Assembly: GCA_964393275.1 (NCBI GenBank)
Contig: CAYMTA010000004.1
Coordinates: 76,317 to 140,316 of the forward strand
Direction of reading: 5' to 3'
DNA from: SLRI01 sp964393275
GTDB taxonomy: Bacteria > Pseudomonadota > Alphaproteobacteria > Geminicoccales > Geminicoccaceae
DNA: 64,000 nucleotides
In this document: one piece after another, positions 8,651 to 18,881 of the stretch
Layout of the letters: the number at the start of each line of letters is the position of its first letter
How positions within the stretch are numbered: position 1 is the stretch's first letter
Notes under the pieces: generated by a model
Told to the model about the DNA's origin: nothing
Database searches by the model: none
Seen by the model: only the letters and a program-made list of their open reading frames with translations
Translations under genes and position numbers: made by a program

Positions 8651-10436
8651 CACCGCCACGCGACCGCGAAGGCGCCTGCGCTTCCCGCTCAGCGGCAAGG
8701 TCTTCCTCTTCGCCGTGCTGATCGCCCTGACACCCCTGGTCCTGGTCGGCCAGAACCTCGTGCGCATCACCCAGGACGAGCTCAAGAGCGCCGCCAACGA
8801 GCAGCTCGCGGACGCCGCGGACCAGCTCCGGGAGAGCCTCGACGACAGCTATCGGGGCAACTGGCTGACCCCCCTGCTGCTGATCCGCAACGGCATCGAC
8901 AGCGAGAAGCTGGCGGTGCCCGAGAAGGTCTCGCTGATGACCCTCGGGCTCGCCAACATCCCGGGCGTGGTGGCCCTGCAGCTCACGGTCGGCCAGTCGG
9001 CGCTGCCGATCCTGGTCACTGACGAGGCCTATTCGGCGCGGCTCCAAGCGGCTGGAGTCGACGCCGTGGCCGAGCTCCGCACGCCCTTGGCCGCGATCGA
9101 GGCGGTGCGCAAGAGCGGCGATTACGGTGTGCCGACGATCAACCGCATCGCCGCGACCGGTGACTGGCTGGCGACGGTGGCCCTGCCGCTCGCCTCCGAG
9201 TTCGCCGGGCAGAAGCTGACCTTGAGCGCTCGAATCGATCTCCAGTCGCTGGCGACGGTGATCCAGAGCCACCCCTTCGCCCGGCGCGGCGAGATCTCGG
9301 TGATCGATGCCACTGGCCATACGGTCCTCGAGGCCGAGCCGCGTGACCTCACCGGCCGGGCGATCGTCGATTCGGCGCTCCGCCTGATCGAGGGCGATGC
9401 CCGGGCCGCCACGGTCGAAGCCTACGACCGGCCGGACGGCACGGCGATGCTGGGCGCCTACGCCTTCCCGAAGACGCTGCCCTGGGCCGTGATCACCGAG
9501 CTCGGCGAGCGCAATGCCTATGCGGTGGTCGGGCAGATGACGCGCAACCTGGCGCTCTGGATTCTCGCCGGCTTCTGCGCCGCGGCCCTCGCCGCCGGCT
9601 TCTTCGCGCGCCGGCTGACGCGGCCGATCCTGCGGATCGGCGAGGTGGCGAACCGGGTCGGCGGCGGCGACTTCAAGACGCGCGTCCAGGGCGTCCGCTC
9701 GAACGACGAGATCGGCGATCTGGCGGAGCGCATGAACACCATGATCCGCGAGCTCGGCGAGCGCCTCGAGCTCATGAAGTTCGTCTCGCGCGGCACCGTC
9801 AGGGCGATCCGGGCGGCGGATGCGTCCGGCATCTCGCGCATCGGCGAGCGGCGCCCCGCCGCCATGCTGTTCTCGGATATCCGGGGCTACACGGCCTTCG
9901 CCGAGACGGTCGATCCCGAGGTCGTGGTCGAGATGCTCAACTCCTACCTCGATACCCAGACCGCCATCGTCGAGACGCATGGCGGCGATGTCGACAAGTT
10001 CATCGCCGACGAGCTGGTCGCGGTCTTCCTGGGCGAGGGCATGGAGCGCCGCGCAGTCGCCTCGGCCCTCGACATCCAGGAGGCGATGACCGGGCTCCTG
10101 CGCGCGCATCCGGAGTGGGATCTGCATGTCGGCATCGGGATCAGCGCCGGCGAGGTGGTGATGGGTGCCATGGGGGCCCGCGAGCGCATGGACTTCACCG
10201 TGCTCGGCGACCCGGTCAACCTCGCGTCCAGGCTCTGCGACGCCGCCCCGCCCCGCTCGATCCTGGTGAGCGAGCCCGTCCAGGCCGCCCTCGCGGACGA
10301 CCCCGACCTCGTCCTGGAACCCCTGGAGCCGATCAGGATCAAGGGCAAGCGCGAGCTCGTGCCGGTCTTCAAGGCCCGTCGTGCCGTCCGCGCGGGCAGG
10401 AGCGAGGCCCCGGCCCTCGATCGCCGGGTCTCCTGA
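8637..10436 (+). CDS. Membrane adenylate/guanylate cyclase with extracytoplasmic sensor and HAMP
   Basis: 599 residues starting with GTG inside the end of the PKD gene. A first membrane segment lies at about 27-44 (VFLFAVLIALTPLVLV). A Cache-like periplasmic domain spans about 50-300. A second membrane helix (LALWILAGFCAAALAAGFFA) leads into a HAMP domain with RRLTRPILRIGEVANRVG. The class III cyclase domain has FSDIRGYTAF and DKFIADELVAVF carrying the two metal-binding aspartates, followed by GxxVNLASRLC. It should convert ATP or GTP to a cyclic nucleotide when the outer domain is triggered. Its position directly after two exported proteins suggests that one of them supplies the signal. This is inference. 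Confidence 0.9.
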   Translation: MPDPDTATRPRRRLRFPLSGKVFLFAVLIALTPLVLVGQNLVRITQDELKSAANEQLADAADQLRESLDDSYRGNWLTPLLLIRNGIDSEKLAVPEKVSLMTLGLANIPGVVALQLTVGQSALPILVTDEAYSARLQAAGVDAVAELRTPLAAIEAVRKSGDYGVPTINRIAATGDWLATVALPLASEFAGQKLTLSARIDLQSLATVIQSHPFARRGEISVIDATGHTVLEAEPRDLTGRAIVDSALRLIEGDARAATVEAYDRPDGTAMLGAYAFPKTLPWAVITELGERNAYAVVGQMTRNLALWILAGFCAAALAAGFFARRLTRPILRIGEVANRVGGGDFKTRVQGVRSNDEIGDLAERMNTMIRELGERLELMKFVSRGTVRAIRAADASGISRIGERRPAAMLFSDIRGYTAFAETVDPEVVVEMLNSYLDTQTAIVETHGGDVDKFIADELVAVFLGEGMERRAVASALDIQEAMTGLLRAHPEWDLHVGIGISAGEVVMGAMGARERMDFTVLGDPVNLASRLCDAAPPRSILVSEPVQAALADDPDLVLEPLEPIRIKGKRELVPVFKARRAVRAGRSEAPALDRRVS

Positions 10437-10540
10437 GCGCGGATCGCGTCTGGCTCGGGGAAGGTGCCGCAGACCCTGCCCTTGCACCCGGCCCGGCTGG
10501 CGACTAAGCCCTGCGGCAAGAGAAGCCTTCGGATTTTCTC

Positions 10541-11199
10541 ATGCGCGCCGCCGTCGTCACCTTTCCTGGATCCAACTGCGACCGCGACCTCGCGGTGGCG
10601 CTGGAGGCCCTGCTGGATCGGCCGGTGGCGCGGGTCTGGCATGGCGAGAGCGCGCTGCCGCCGGTCGATCTGGTCGGCATCCCGGGCGGCTTCGCCTACG
10701 GCGACCATCTGCGCTGCGGGGCCATCGCCGCGCGCTCGCCGATCATGGCCGCGGTCGCCCACCATGCCGGGGCGGGCGGTGCCGTCATCGGCATCTGCAA
10801 CGGCTTTCAGGTGCTGACCGAGGCGGGGCTGCTGCCGGGTGCCCTGATCAGGAACGCCAGCCTGCGCTTCGTCTGCCGCCATGTCCGCGTCCAGGTGACC
10901 GCCAGGGACAACCCCTTCACCGCCGCCTATCCCGAGGGTGCCGTGCTGTCGCTGCCGGTGGCGCATCACGACGGCAACTACGTCATCGACGACGCCGGCC
11001 TCGCCCGTCTCGAGGCGGAAGACAGGATCGCCTTTCGCTACCTCGACAACCCGAACGGCTCGACCAGCGACATCGCCGGCGTGCTCTCCTCGAACCGCCG
11101 CGTGCTCGGCCTGATGCCGCATCCCGAGCGCGCCATCGAGCCACTCCTGGGCTCGTCCGATGGACGGCCGCTCTTCACCTCGCTGCTCGAGGCCTTCCG

Positions 11200-11203
<4 letters not shown>
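10541..11203 (+). CDS. purQ: Phosphoribosylformylglycinamidine synthase subunit PurQ
   Basis: The glutaminase subunit of FGAM synthase in purine biosynthesis. It hydrolyses glutamine and passes ammonia to PurL. 220 residues, the usual length. The nucleophile elbow GICNGFQ and the C-terminal MPHPERA (catalytic His and Glu) are present, as is the N-terminal VTFPGSNCDRD typical of PurQ. The ATG at 10541 gives the standard N-terminus. It overlaps purL by ATGA. The small subunit gene purS, which often precedes purQ in this phylum, is not upstream; the cyclase gene ends 104 bp before. Confidence 0.97.
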
Positions 11204-13434
<2,231 letters not shown>

Positions 13435-13668
13435 ATGCCGATGACCGTGGCCGAAATCGAAACGGCGATCAAAGCCGCCCTGCCCGATGCCGAGATCCAG
13501 ATCGAGGACCTCGCCGGCGACGGCGACCATTATCGCGCCACCGTCGTCTCGAGCGCTTTCCAGGGCATGCCCCGGGTCCGCCAGCACCAGCTCGTCTACG
13601 ACGCGCTCGGCGGCCGCATGGGCGGCGCGCTGCACGCCCTGGCGCTCACCACCCGAGCACCCGCCTGA
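13435..13668 (+). CDS. BolA family protein
   Basis: 77 residues. It has the BolA fold pattern, including DxxGDGDHYxATVVSSAFxG and the helix RVRQHQLVYDALG, which carries the conserved histidine used in Fe-S sharing with monothiol glutaredoxins. It starts at the base after the purL stop and lies just upstream of grxD. BolA-GrxD pairs form [2Fe-2S]-bridged heterodimers, and this adjacency is a known alphaproteobacterial arrangement. It is closer to the short BolA2/IbaG-like form than to long BolA. Confidence 0.92.
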   Translation: MPMTVAEIETAIKAALPDAEIQIEDLAGDGDHYRATVVSSAFQGMPRVRQHQLVYDALGGRMGGALHALALTTRAPA

Positions 13669-13718
13669 CACCCGGCTGAAGCCGCGGCCCAAGCCCTGGC
13701 AATGAGGAGACACCAGCG

Positions 13719-14048
13719 ATGACCGACCCGATCCAGACCACCATCCAGGACCAGATCACCAAGGACGACGTCGTCCTCTACATGAAGGGCACGCCGGTCT
13801 TCCCGATGTGCGGCTTCTCCGCCGGCATCGTCCAGGTCCTCGGCCACCTCGACGTCAAGTTCCAGGCCTACAACGTCCTCGACGACATGAACCTGCGCGA
13901 GGGCATCAAGGAATTCTCCAACTGGCCGACCATCCCCCAGCTCTACGTCAAGGGCGAGTTCATCGGCGGCTTCGACATCGTCCGCGAGATGGCCGAGAAC
14001 GGCGAGCTGCAGGAAACGCTGAAGGAAAAGGGCGTGGCGGCGGCCTGA
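13719..14048 (+). CDS. grxD: Monothiol glutaredoxin, Grx4/GrxD family
   Basis: 109 residues. The CGFS active site is at residues 31-34, after YMKGTPVFPM. WPTIPQLYVKGEFIGGFDI and the C-terminal helix follow. It binds and transfers [2Fe-2S] clusters, probably with the upstream BolA-like protein. AGGAGA precedes the ATG. The last 115 bp (from PQLYVKG to the stop) are repeated at 15558-15672 with four mismatches, and the hairpin terminators lie after that second copy. The present 3' end was therefore probably supplied by an inserted element that restored the frame. Confidence 0.95.
   Translation: MTDPIQTTIQDQITKDDVVLYMKGTPVFPMCGFSAGIVQVLGHLDVKFQAYNVLDDMNLREGIKEFSNWPTIPQLYVKGEFIGGFDIVREMAENGELQETLKEKGVAAA
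13934..14048 (+). repeat. Direct repeat copy 1 (functional 3' end of grxD)
   Basis: 115 bp that matches 15558-15672 at 111 positions; the first 50-odd bases are identical. It includes the grxD stop codon. The similarity starts abruptly at CCCCCAG and ends at the stop. Such repeats are typical of elements that integrate into the 3' end of a gene and carry a replacement end. Confidence 0.9.
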
Positions 14049-14615
14049 GGTTCTCGGCGACGAGCTGGACCTCCATGAGCCCCGCTATATGGCGGGCGCT
14101 GTGGATCAGCTCGTGGCTGGCGGTTCAGGGCGCATTTTTCGGGCACTCGATGCCCCACTTAAGCCAACGCAAGTCCACGCCGTCGGCCACTTCCGGCGTC
14201 GTCACGCTCGCCTATCTGCCCTTCAACTTCTCTTGCTGACTCACTGATCGTGACGATCGGCTAGGGTGCGGTGGGTCGGGATGATCACCAGGTAGGCGCC
14301 AGCGGACGGGCCAAGTACGGCCGAATACGGCCGAAAAACATCGAGCCGGCCGAACATCCACTGGTGCCCGGCGGGCTCTTGGAGGATCGCTCAGCCATTC
14401 CGGTCATGGGAACGGCATGGTAAACCCCCTTATGGCAAATCATTCTTGCACTGGCCAAAGCGCTGGGTCGGATCCTGGGGTCACCGAGATCTGGAGTACG
14501 CGCCTTCGGCTCTCCTGCGCCACCTTTCGGGTCACTCCAAAGCCCGGTGTCCGCCATTGACGCGGGCTGCAATTTGAAAAATCTGGCTCAGAACCTCAAC
14601 GACGTGGGCGTTAAT
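14049..14615. other. Gene-poor left part of the grxD insert
   Basis: About 570 bp between the grxD stop and the hydrolase-like gene. Short reading frames exist on both strands, but none has a recognisable product or a good ribosome-binding site. I see no RNA gene. Confidence 0.5.
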
Positions 14616-15200
14616 ATGCACAAGGATCGGTACCAGAGCTTCGGTGCTCTCTCAAGAGTTGAAGTTGAGGGCGATGACTTTGGCATCGTCTCAGAAGATC
14701 GGGGTTCAAAATATCTGATAATTGCGCCACATGGTGGATTTATTGAGCCCGGCACTTCTGAGATATCGCGCGCGGTGGCCGGGGAGGACTACTCCCTGTA
14801 TATTTTTGAAGGTCTTAGAAATCGACCTTTCCGCGATCTCCACATCACTTCAACTTCGTTCGACGAGCCAAAGGCTCTAGGCATGGCTGCGAAGTCAGAG
14901 CGGGTGGTGGCGATACACGGACGCGCCGACAACGGGGACGGCGACACCATTTGGTTGGGCGGCCTGGATGCGGAATTGGTGTCACTCATCGAAACGCGCC
15001 TCATTGAGGCGGGCTTCGGAGTTCTCATTGCCAAGAATGAATTGGCAGGAACGCATCGGGAGAACATCTGCAATCGCGGTCAGCTTGGTAAGGGCGTTCA
15101 ACTCGAACTGCCACGATCACTCCGCAATGATCTCATCAGCGATACAGCCAAAATGGCACGTTTTACAGAAGAACTACGCCAAGCGGTTGTGACAGTGTGA
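14616..15200 (+). CDS. Poly-gamma-glutamate hydrolase family protein (PghP/YjqB-like, phage type)
   Basis: 194 residues from the ATG at 14616; a GTG at 14547 would add 23 poorly conserved residues. Family marks are the opening DRYQSF, then IIAPHGGFIEPGTSEI (zinc-binding His/Glu region), LHITSTSFDEP, VAIHGRAD and a GTHRENICNRG-type segment near the end. Phage and Bacillus members cleave gamma-glutamyl polymers using zinc; other members are annotated as phage replication-related proteins. The codon use and lower GC differ from the neighbours. The gene sits in the element inserted at grxD and is followed within 6 bp by an IS200-type hairpin. It was probably acquired by transfer. Confidence 0.8.
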   Translation: MHKDRYQSFGALSRVEVEGDDFGIVSEDRGSKYLIIAPHGGFIEPGTSEISRAVAGEDYSLYIFEGLRNRPFRDLHITSTSFDEPKALGMAAKSERVVAIHGRADNGDGDTIWLGGLDAELVSLIETRLIEAGFGVLIAKNELAGTHRENICNRGQLGKGVQLELPRSLRNDLISDTAKMARFTEELRQAVVTV

Positions 15201-15205
15201 ATTCT

Positions 15206-15225
15206 CCACCGCCTAAAGGCGGTGG
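15206..15225. repeat. IS200/IS605-type end hairpin (solo)
   Basis: The inverted repeat CCACCGCC-TAAA-GGCGGTGG is followed by CTTCAGATGACGGCTCGAAGCCGG. The layout resembles the hairpin plus CTTTAATGAGGAGCCGCTCGAAGC at 38401-38445 beside the IS200 transposase. No transposase gene accompanies it here. It could also act as a terminator for the gene ending at 15200. Confidence 0.5.
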
Positions 15226-15331
15226 CTTCAGATGACGGCTCGAAGCCGGATCGGTCCGCCCTGCGGCGGACTCACGTGACGTGGAAGTCGTCGTCCGGTT
15301 CTGGCGGGACCTGGTTCCTGATGTACTCTGG

Positions 15332-15383
15332 GGAGCGATGGGGACACCTCCTTTTTTGGAGCGATGGGGACACCTCCTTTTTT
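15332..15383. repeat. Two perfect tandem copies of a 26-bp unit
   Basis: The unit runs from GGAGCGATGGGGACACCTCC to a run of six T and is repeated exactly, 15332-15357 and 15358-15383. It lies inside the grxD insert in a non-coding stretch (15226-15557) with no convincing gene. Confidence 0.85.
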
Positions 15384-15557
15384 GCCTTCGGCGCTCCATC
15401 GCCACAAAGAACGCGCGCCGCTCACCCGCACCATCCGCAAAGTTACGGAGGGGCCACGGAGAGACGCTGCCTCTCGGGTCCTTTTTTTCCACACCGACTG
15501 CTCGTCACGCGCCCGGACCCGACCGAATTCAGCCTACCACGTTACCACTAACCACCG

Positions 15558-15672
15558 CCCCCAGCTCTACGTCAAGGGCGAGTTCATCGGCGGCTTCGAC
15601 ATCGTCCGCGAAATGGCCGAGAACGCCGAGCTGCAGGAGACGCTGAAGGAGAAGGGCGTGGCGGCGGCCTGA
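15558..15672 (+). pseudogene. Duplicated 3' fragment of grxD
   Basis: Encodes only the last 37 residues of GrxD (PQLYVKG to KEKGVAAA) in an open frame with no CGFS site. It matches grxD 13934-14048 with four substitutions, one giving Gly to Ala. Because the operon terminators follow this copy, it is probably the original chromosomal end displaced by the insertion. Upstream in-frame starts exist but read through non-coding insert sequence. Confidence 0.85.
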
Positions 15673-15693
15673 ACGGTAGCATAGGAAAAGAGA

Positions 15694-15714
15694 CGGGGAG
15701 GATGATCCTCCCCG
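15694..15714 (+). terminator. Hairpin after the original grxD end
   Basis: An inverted repeat CGGGGAGG-ATGAT-CCTCCCCG starts 22 bp after the stop of the duplicated grxD end. It lacks a long T tract, but GTTTTTG follows about 10 bp later. A second, weaker hairpin (CTTCCGTC/GACGGAAG) lies at 15736-15760. Confidence 0.55.
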
Positions 15715-15764
15715 TGCCCCACCGGTTTTTGTCCGCTTCCGTCGTGCAGAAAGACGGAAGGGGC

Positions 15765-15787
15765 CCGGGGAAACTCAGTTTCCCCGG
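15765..15787. terminator. Strong hairpin between convergent genes
   Basis: The inverted repeat CCGGGGAAAC-TCA-GTTTCCCCGG lies just downstream of the stop codon of the minus-strand DUF3108 gene (15793). It is positioned to stop transcription from either side. Confidence 0.6.
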
Positions 15788-15792
15788 ACATC

Positions 15793-16527
15793 CTACCCGT
15801 GTTCCTCGCTCACCAGCTCGATCGAGCTTTCGATCGCCGAATCCCTGGAGCGGATGAGCAGCGGCATCGGCATGGGCTCCATGCTGGCGTAGGCGTCGAT
15901 CCAGATGGGCGGCTGGCCCGGCATCGTGACCAGCATGTCGCCCTGCTCGAAGCCGGAGAGGCCGCGGAGCGCCGCGGTCAGGTGGTAGGCGTCGCGCTTC
16001 TTGCCCGCGACCTCGACCGTCGTGCGGCCCTGATAGACGGTCTCGAGGTCGGCGCGCTTGCGGCCATCGAAGACCGGCAGGGTCATGGCCGCGTCCGGGG
16101 CGGGCTCGTGGGCCAGCCAGTCGCTCAAGGTGAGCAGGGCCGCCAGGGGGTCGATCGAGGGATCGCGCAGGGCCGGCGGCACCGGGCTCTCGCGCTCGCG
16201 GCCGCGATGGCGAACGACCAGGTTCTCGAGGCTGCCGTCGGCGGCGAAGGTGAGCTCGGTCTCGCGCGTCCGGTCGGGCTTGGTGTAGAGGGCGCTGAAC
16301 CGCAAGGGGCGGGGAGCGCCGTCGCCGACCCTGACCTCGGCGGTCAGATCGGTGCGATGGTCGCCGGCGATGAAGGCGGCGAGGCCGCGATTGCGCATCA
16401 CCATCTGGACCCGCGCCAGGCCGTCGGCGCAGCGCAGGCCGAGCGCCAGATCGGCGAAGGCCACGCCGCCGGCGCTCATGGTGTAGGCGAGGTCGCGATC
16501 GGCAATCGCGGCGCAGTCGGCGCGCAC
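15793..16527 (-). CDS. DUF3108-like exported protein with unclear start
   Basis: About 244 residues from the GTG at 16527. DUF3108-like features are YTMSAGGVAFADLALGL near the N-terminus, DPLAALLTLSDWL, DVFDGRKRADL-type sequence (here PVFDGRKRADLE) and PPIWIDAYASMEPMPMPLLI at the end. In-frame sequence upstream of the GTG, to about 16600, reads as a signal peptide (RRGLLLGLGLTLLAGAVRA). However, no ATG, GTG or TTG precedes it before the end of rpsD. Either a non-canonical start is used or a base is in error. The gene follows rpsD on the same strand. Function unknown; the family is periplasmic. Confidence 0.7.
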   Translation of the reverse strand: MRADCAAIADRDLAYTMSAGGVAFADLALGLRCADGLARVQMVMRNRGLAAFIAGDHRTDLTAEVRVGDGAPRPLRFSALYTKPDRTRETELTFAADGSLENLVVRHRGRERESPVPPALRDPSIDPLAALLTLSDWLAHEPAPDAAMTLPVFDGRKRADLETVYQGRTTVEVAGKKRDAYHLTAALRGLSGFEQGDMLVTMPGQPPIWIDAYASMEPMPMPLLIRSRDSAIESSIELVSEEHG

Positions 16528-16627
16528 GGCGCCGGCGAGGAGCGTCAGGCCGAGACCGAGGAGAAGTCCGCGCCGCGCCGTGGGCCAGGGCCCGAAGGCC
16601 CTCGCCGGGAGCGGCGCCTGGTGCTCG

Positions 16628-17242
16628 TCAGCGCGAGTAGTATTCGATGACGAGGTTCGGCTCCATCTGCACGGGATAGGGCACGTCCGAGAGCTTCGGC
16701 ACGCGGACGAACTGGCCCTTCAGCGCCTTGGTGTCGACGGCGAGGTATTCCGGCACGTCGCGCTCCGGGCGGGCCACGGCCTCGAGCACCATCGGGATGT
16801 TCTGCGCCTTCTCGCGCAGCTCGATGATGTCGCCTTCGCGCAGGCGGTAGGACGGGATGTTGACCCGCTTGCCGTTCACCTTCACGTGGCCGTGGTTGAT
16901 GAACTGCCGGGCGGCGAAGATGGTCGGCACGAAGTTGAAGCGGAAGAGCGTGATGTCGAGGCGCCGCTCGAGCAGGCCGATCAGGTTCTCGGCCGTGTCG
17001 CCCCGGGTCTTGCTGGCTTCCTCGTACGCGCTGCGGAACTGCCGCTCGCTCATGTTGGCGTAGTACTTCTTCAGCTTCTGCTTGGCGGCGAGCTGGTTGG
17101 CGAAGTCGGACATCTTGCGCCGCTTCTGGCCGTGCTCGCCCGGACCGTAGTCGCGCCGGGCCAGGGGACTCTTGGTGCGACCCCAGAGATTCACCCCGAG
17201 GCGGCGGCAGATCTTGGACTTAGCCTGGATACGCTTGGTCAT
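16628..17242 (-). CDS. rpsD: 30S ribosomal protein S4
   Basis: 204 residues from the ATG at 17242 (MTKRIQAKSKICRRLG). It binds 16S rRNA early in 30S assembly. The S4 N-terminal domain and RNA-binding S4 domain are clear (RRLDITLFRFNFVPTIFAARQFINHGHVKVNGKRVNIPSY), and it ends in YYSR. It is a stand-alone gene here rather than part of a ribosomal operon, as is common in Alphaproteobacteria. A longer in-frame start at 17320 was rejected because S4 always begins near this Met. Confidence 0.97.
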   Translation of the reverse strand: MTKRIQAKSKICRRLGVNLWGRTKSPLARRDYGPGEHGQKRRKMSDFANQLAAKQKLKKYYANMSERQFRSAYEEASKTRGDTAENLIGLLERRLDITLFRFNFVPTIFAARQFINHGHVKVNGKRVNIPSYRLREGDIIELREKAQNIPMVLEAVARPERDVPEYLAVDTKALKGQFVRVPKLSDVPYPVQMEPNLVIEYYSR

Positions 17243-17410
17243 CGGCCCCGATTTGCAGAAGCGGTGTAAGGGAACGTCGCCTTTTGGCGCCGGCAATCGA
17301 TCGTGGCGCGCACAAAGCAACGCAGCCGGGGAAGGCCCCCGGCCGATGCCGCGCTTCTAGTCCGACGCCCCGTGCTTGTCAAAGGCTTTGCACCATGCCG
17401 GAAATGCCAT

Positions 17411-18190
17411 TCAACGCCGGCGGTCGGGATTGCCGCGCCGCCGCTGCTGCACCTCGCTGAAGGCGGAAGCCAGGATGCCGGCCGGCAGGGCGATCAGGAC
17501 GATCCCGGCGACCGCGGTCAGGCCGGCGAAGATGCGGCCCGGCACGGTCAGCGGAATGGCGTCGCCATAGCCGACCGTGGTCAGGGTCGCGACCGACCAC
17601 CACATCGCCCGCGGGATCGAGCCGAAATCCTCGGGCTGGACCGATGCCTCGAAGAGATAGAGCAGGGTCGAGCTGACGAGCAGCAGAAGAAAGCCGACGA
17701 GCAGGCTGAGCCCGAGCTCGTAGCTGCGCGAGAGCAGCGCCTCGAGCATGTCGTGCAAGGCCAGCGAGAACGGCCCGAGCCGGGCGAGCCGCACGAGCCG
17801 CAGCAGGCGGACCAGCCGCAGGACCAGGGTCTGCGTGCCGACGAGCAGGAAGATGACCGGCAGGATCGCCACCAGATCGAGCAGGGCGACCGGGGTCATC
17901 GCGTAGCGCAGGGCCGCGCGCCAGCCGGTGCCGTAGCGGCCGCTCTCGGGCGCTATCCAGAGGCGCACGGCATACTCGATCAAAAAGAGCGTCGCGAACA
18001 CCCATTCGCACCCGGTGAAGAGGGCACCGTGGTCCAGATAGATCTCCGGCTCGGTCTCCAGCACGGCCACCACGCAGGATGCGAGGATCAGGCCCGCGAC
18101 CAGCATGTTGCCCGGCGCCAACCCGCGCTCGCGCCGGCCGAGCGGATCGAATTGGTGATAGAACCAGGTGCGGATGCTGACGCGGGCCAT
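17411..18190 (-). CDS. Voltage-gated-type potassium channel
   Basis: 259 residues. Six membrane segments are apparent. An S4-like arginine ladder (LRLVRLLRLVRLARLG) is followed by the pore loop with the selectivity filter TVGYGD, then the S6 helix (GRIFAGLTAVAGIVLIALPAGILASAF). The layout is that of KvAP/Kch-type bacterial channels without a C-terminal RCK domain. It is expected in the inner membrane as a tetramer passing K+. I chose the ATG at 18190; longer upstream frames are shadows. Confidence 0.9.
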   Translation of the reverse strand: MARVSIRTWFYHQFDPLGRRERGLAPGNMLVAGLILASCVVAVLETEPEIYLDHGALFTGCEWVFATLFLIEYAVRLWIAPESGRYGTGWRAALRYAMTPVALLDLVAILPVIFLLVGTQTLVLRLVRLLRLVRLARLGPFSLALHDMLEALLSRSYELGLSLLVGFLLLLVSSTLLYLFEASVQPEDFGSIPRAMWWSVATLTTVGYGDAIPLTVPGRIFAGLTAVAGIVLIALPAGILASAFSEVQQRRRGNPDRRR

Positions 18191-18376
18191 GCGGGGACCA
18201 CCGGCTGTGCTCGGGCTGTCACGCTTGCTACCAGCCAGGGCCGCCGCTTGCGAGCGCCACTCTCGCGGCCGGGGGCGGGCTCGCTCGGCAAGCGGATGAC
18301 GAGGCCGAGCCTGCGGGCACCTCCGCGCCCTCGTCGGAGGTTGGCGAAATCGACGTGAAAGCGGTAGGGTGGGGCC

Positions 18377-18865
18377 ATGAGCGCCGACCTCGACGACCTC
18401 TATGCGCGCGACTTCTATGCCTGGACCCGTCGCCAGGCCGAGGCGCTGCGCCGTGCCGAGGCCGAGCGGATCAACACCAGCGAGCCGATCGACTGGATGC
18501 ATCTGGCGGAGGAAGTGGAGGATTTGGGCCAGGAGCAGCGCCGCGCCATCTTGAGTCAACTCGAACGGCTGATCCAGCATTTGCTCGAGCTCGAGTTCGC
18601 CAGGAACCGGGCACCTCGTCGACAGTGGCTCCTGACCATCGACAATGCCCGGGCCGAGATCGACCGGCGCTGGACCACGACCATCGCCCGCGAGATCGCG
18701 CCGGCTCTCGCCACCGCCCACCGCCGCGGCCGGCGAGCCGCAGCACTCGAGCTCGAGGATCACGGCGAGCCGGAGACGGCGCGGGCCTTGCCCGAAGGCG
18801 TGCACTACACGCTGGAGCAACTGCTCGACGAGGGGTGGTATCCGGGCGCGACAGAAAGAGCTTGA
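18377..18865 (+). CDS. DUF29 family protein
   Basis: 162 residues. It matches the DUF29 pattern: DLYARDFYAWTRRQAEALR at the N-terminus, then IDWMHLAEEVEDLGQEQRRAILSQLERLIQHLLELEF and a C-terminal EGVHYTLEQLLDEGWYP. These cytosolic helical proteins are common in cyanobacteria and alphaproteobacteria and have no established function. It converges with the toxin-antitoxin pair, 16 bp apart. Confidence 0.85.
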   Translation: MSADLDDLYARDFYAWTRRQAEALRRAEAERINTSEPIDWMHLAEEVEDLGQEQRRAILSQLERLIQHLLELEFARNRAPRRQWLLTIDNARAEIDRRWTTTIAREIAPALATAHRRGRRAAALELEDHGEPETARALPEGVHYTLEQLLDEGWYPGATERA

Positions 18866-18881
18866 GCTTCGACCGCGCGGG

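Larger units (their letters stand above)
13934..15557. mobile_element. Small integrated element targeted to the 3' end of grxD
   Basis: The interval between the two grxD tails (offset 1,624 bp). It carries one recognisable gene (poly-gamma-glutamate hydrolase-like), an IS200-type hairpin and short tandem repeats. Base composition is visibly more AT-rich than the flanks around 14400-15200. The flanking host operon has its terminators only after the distal copy. No integrase or transposase gene lies inside, so this is a remnant or a passively mobilised unit. The boundaries are defined only by the direct repeat. Confidence 0.7.

Noticed and set aside
15364..15672. A second, complete glutaredoxin gene
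   Set aside because: Only the last 37 codons match GrxD. The CGFS active site and N-terminal half are absent, and the upstream frame is non-coding insert sequence.
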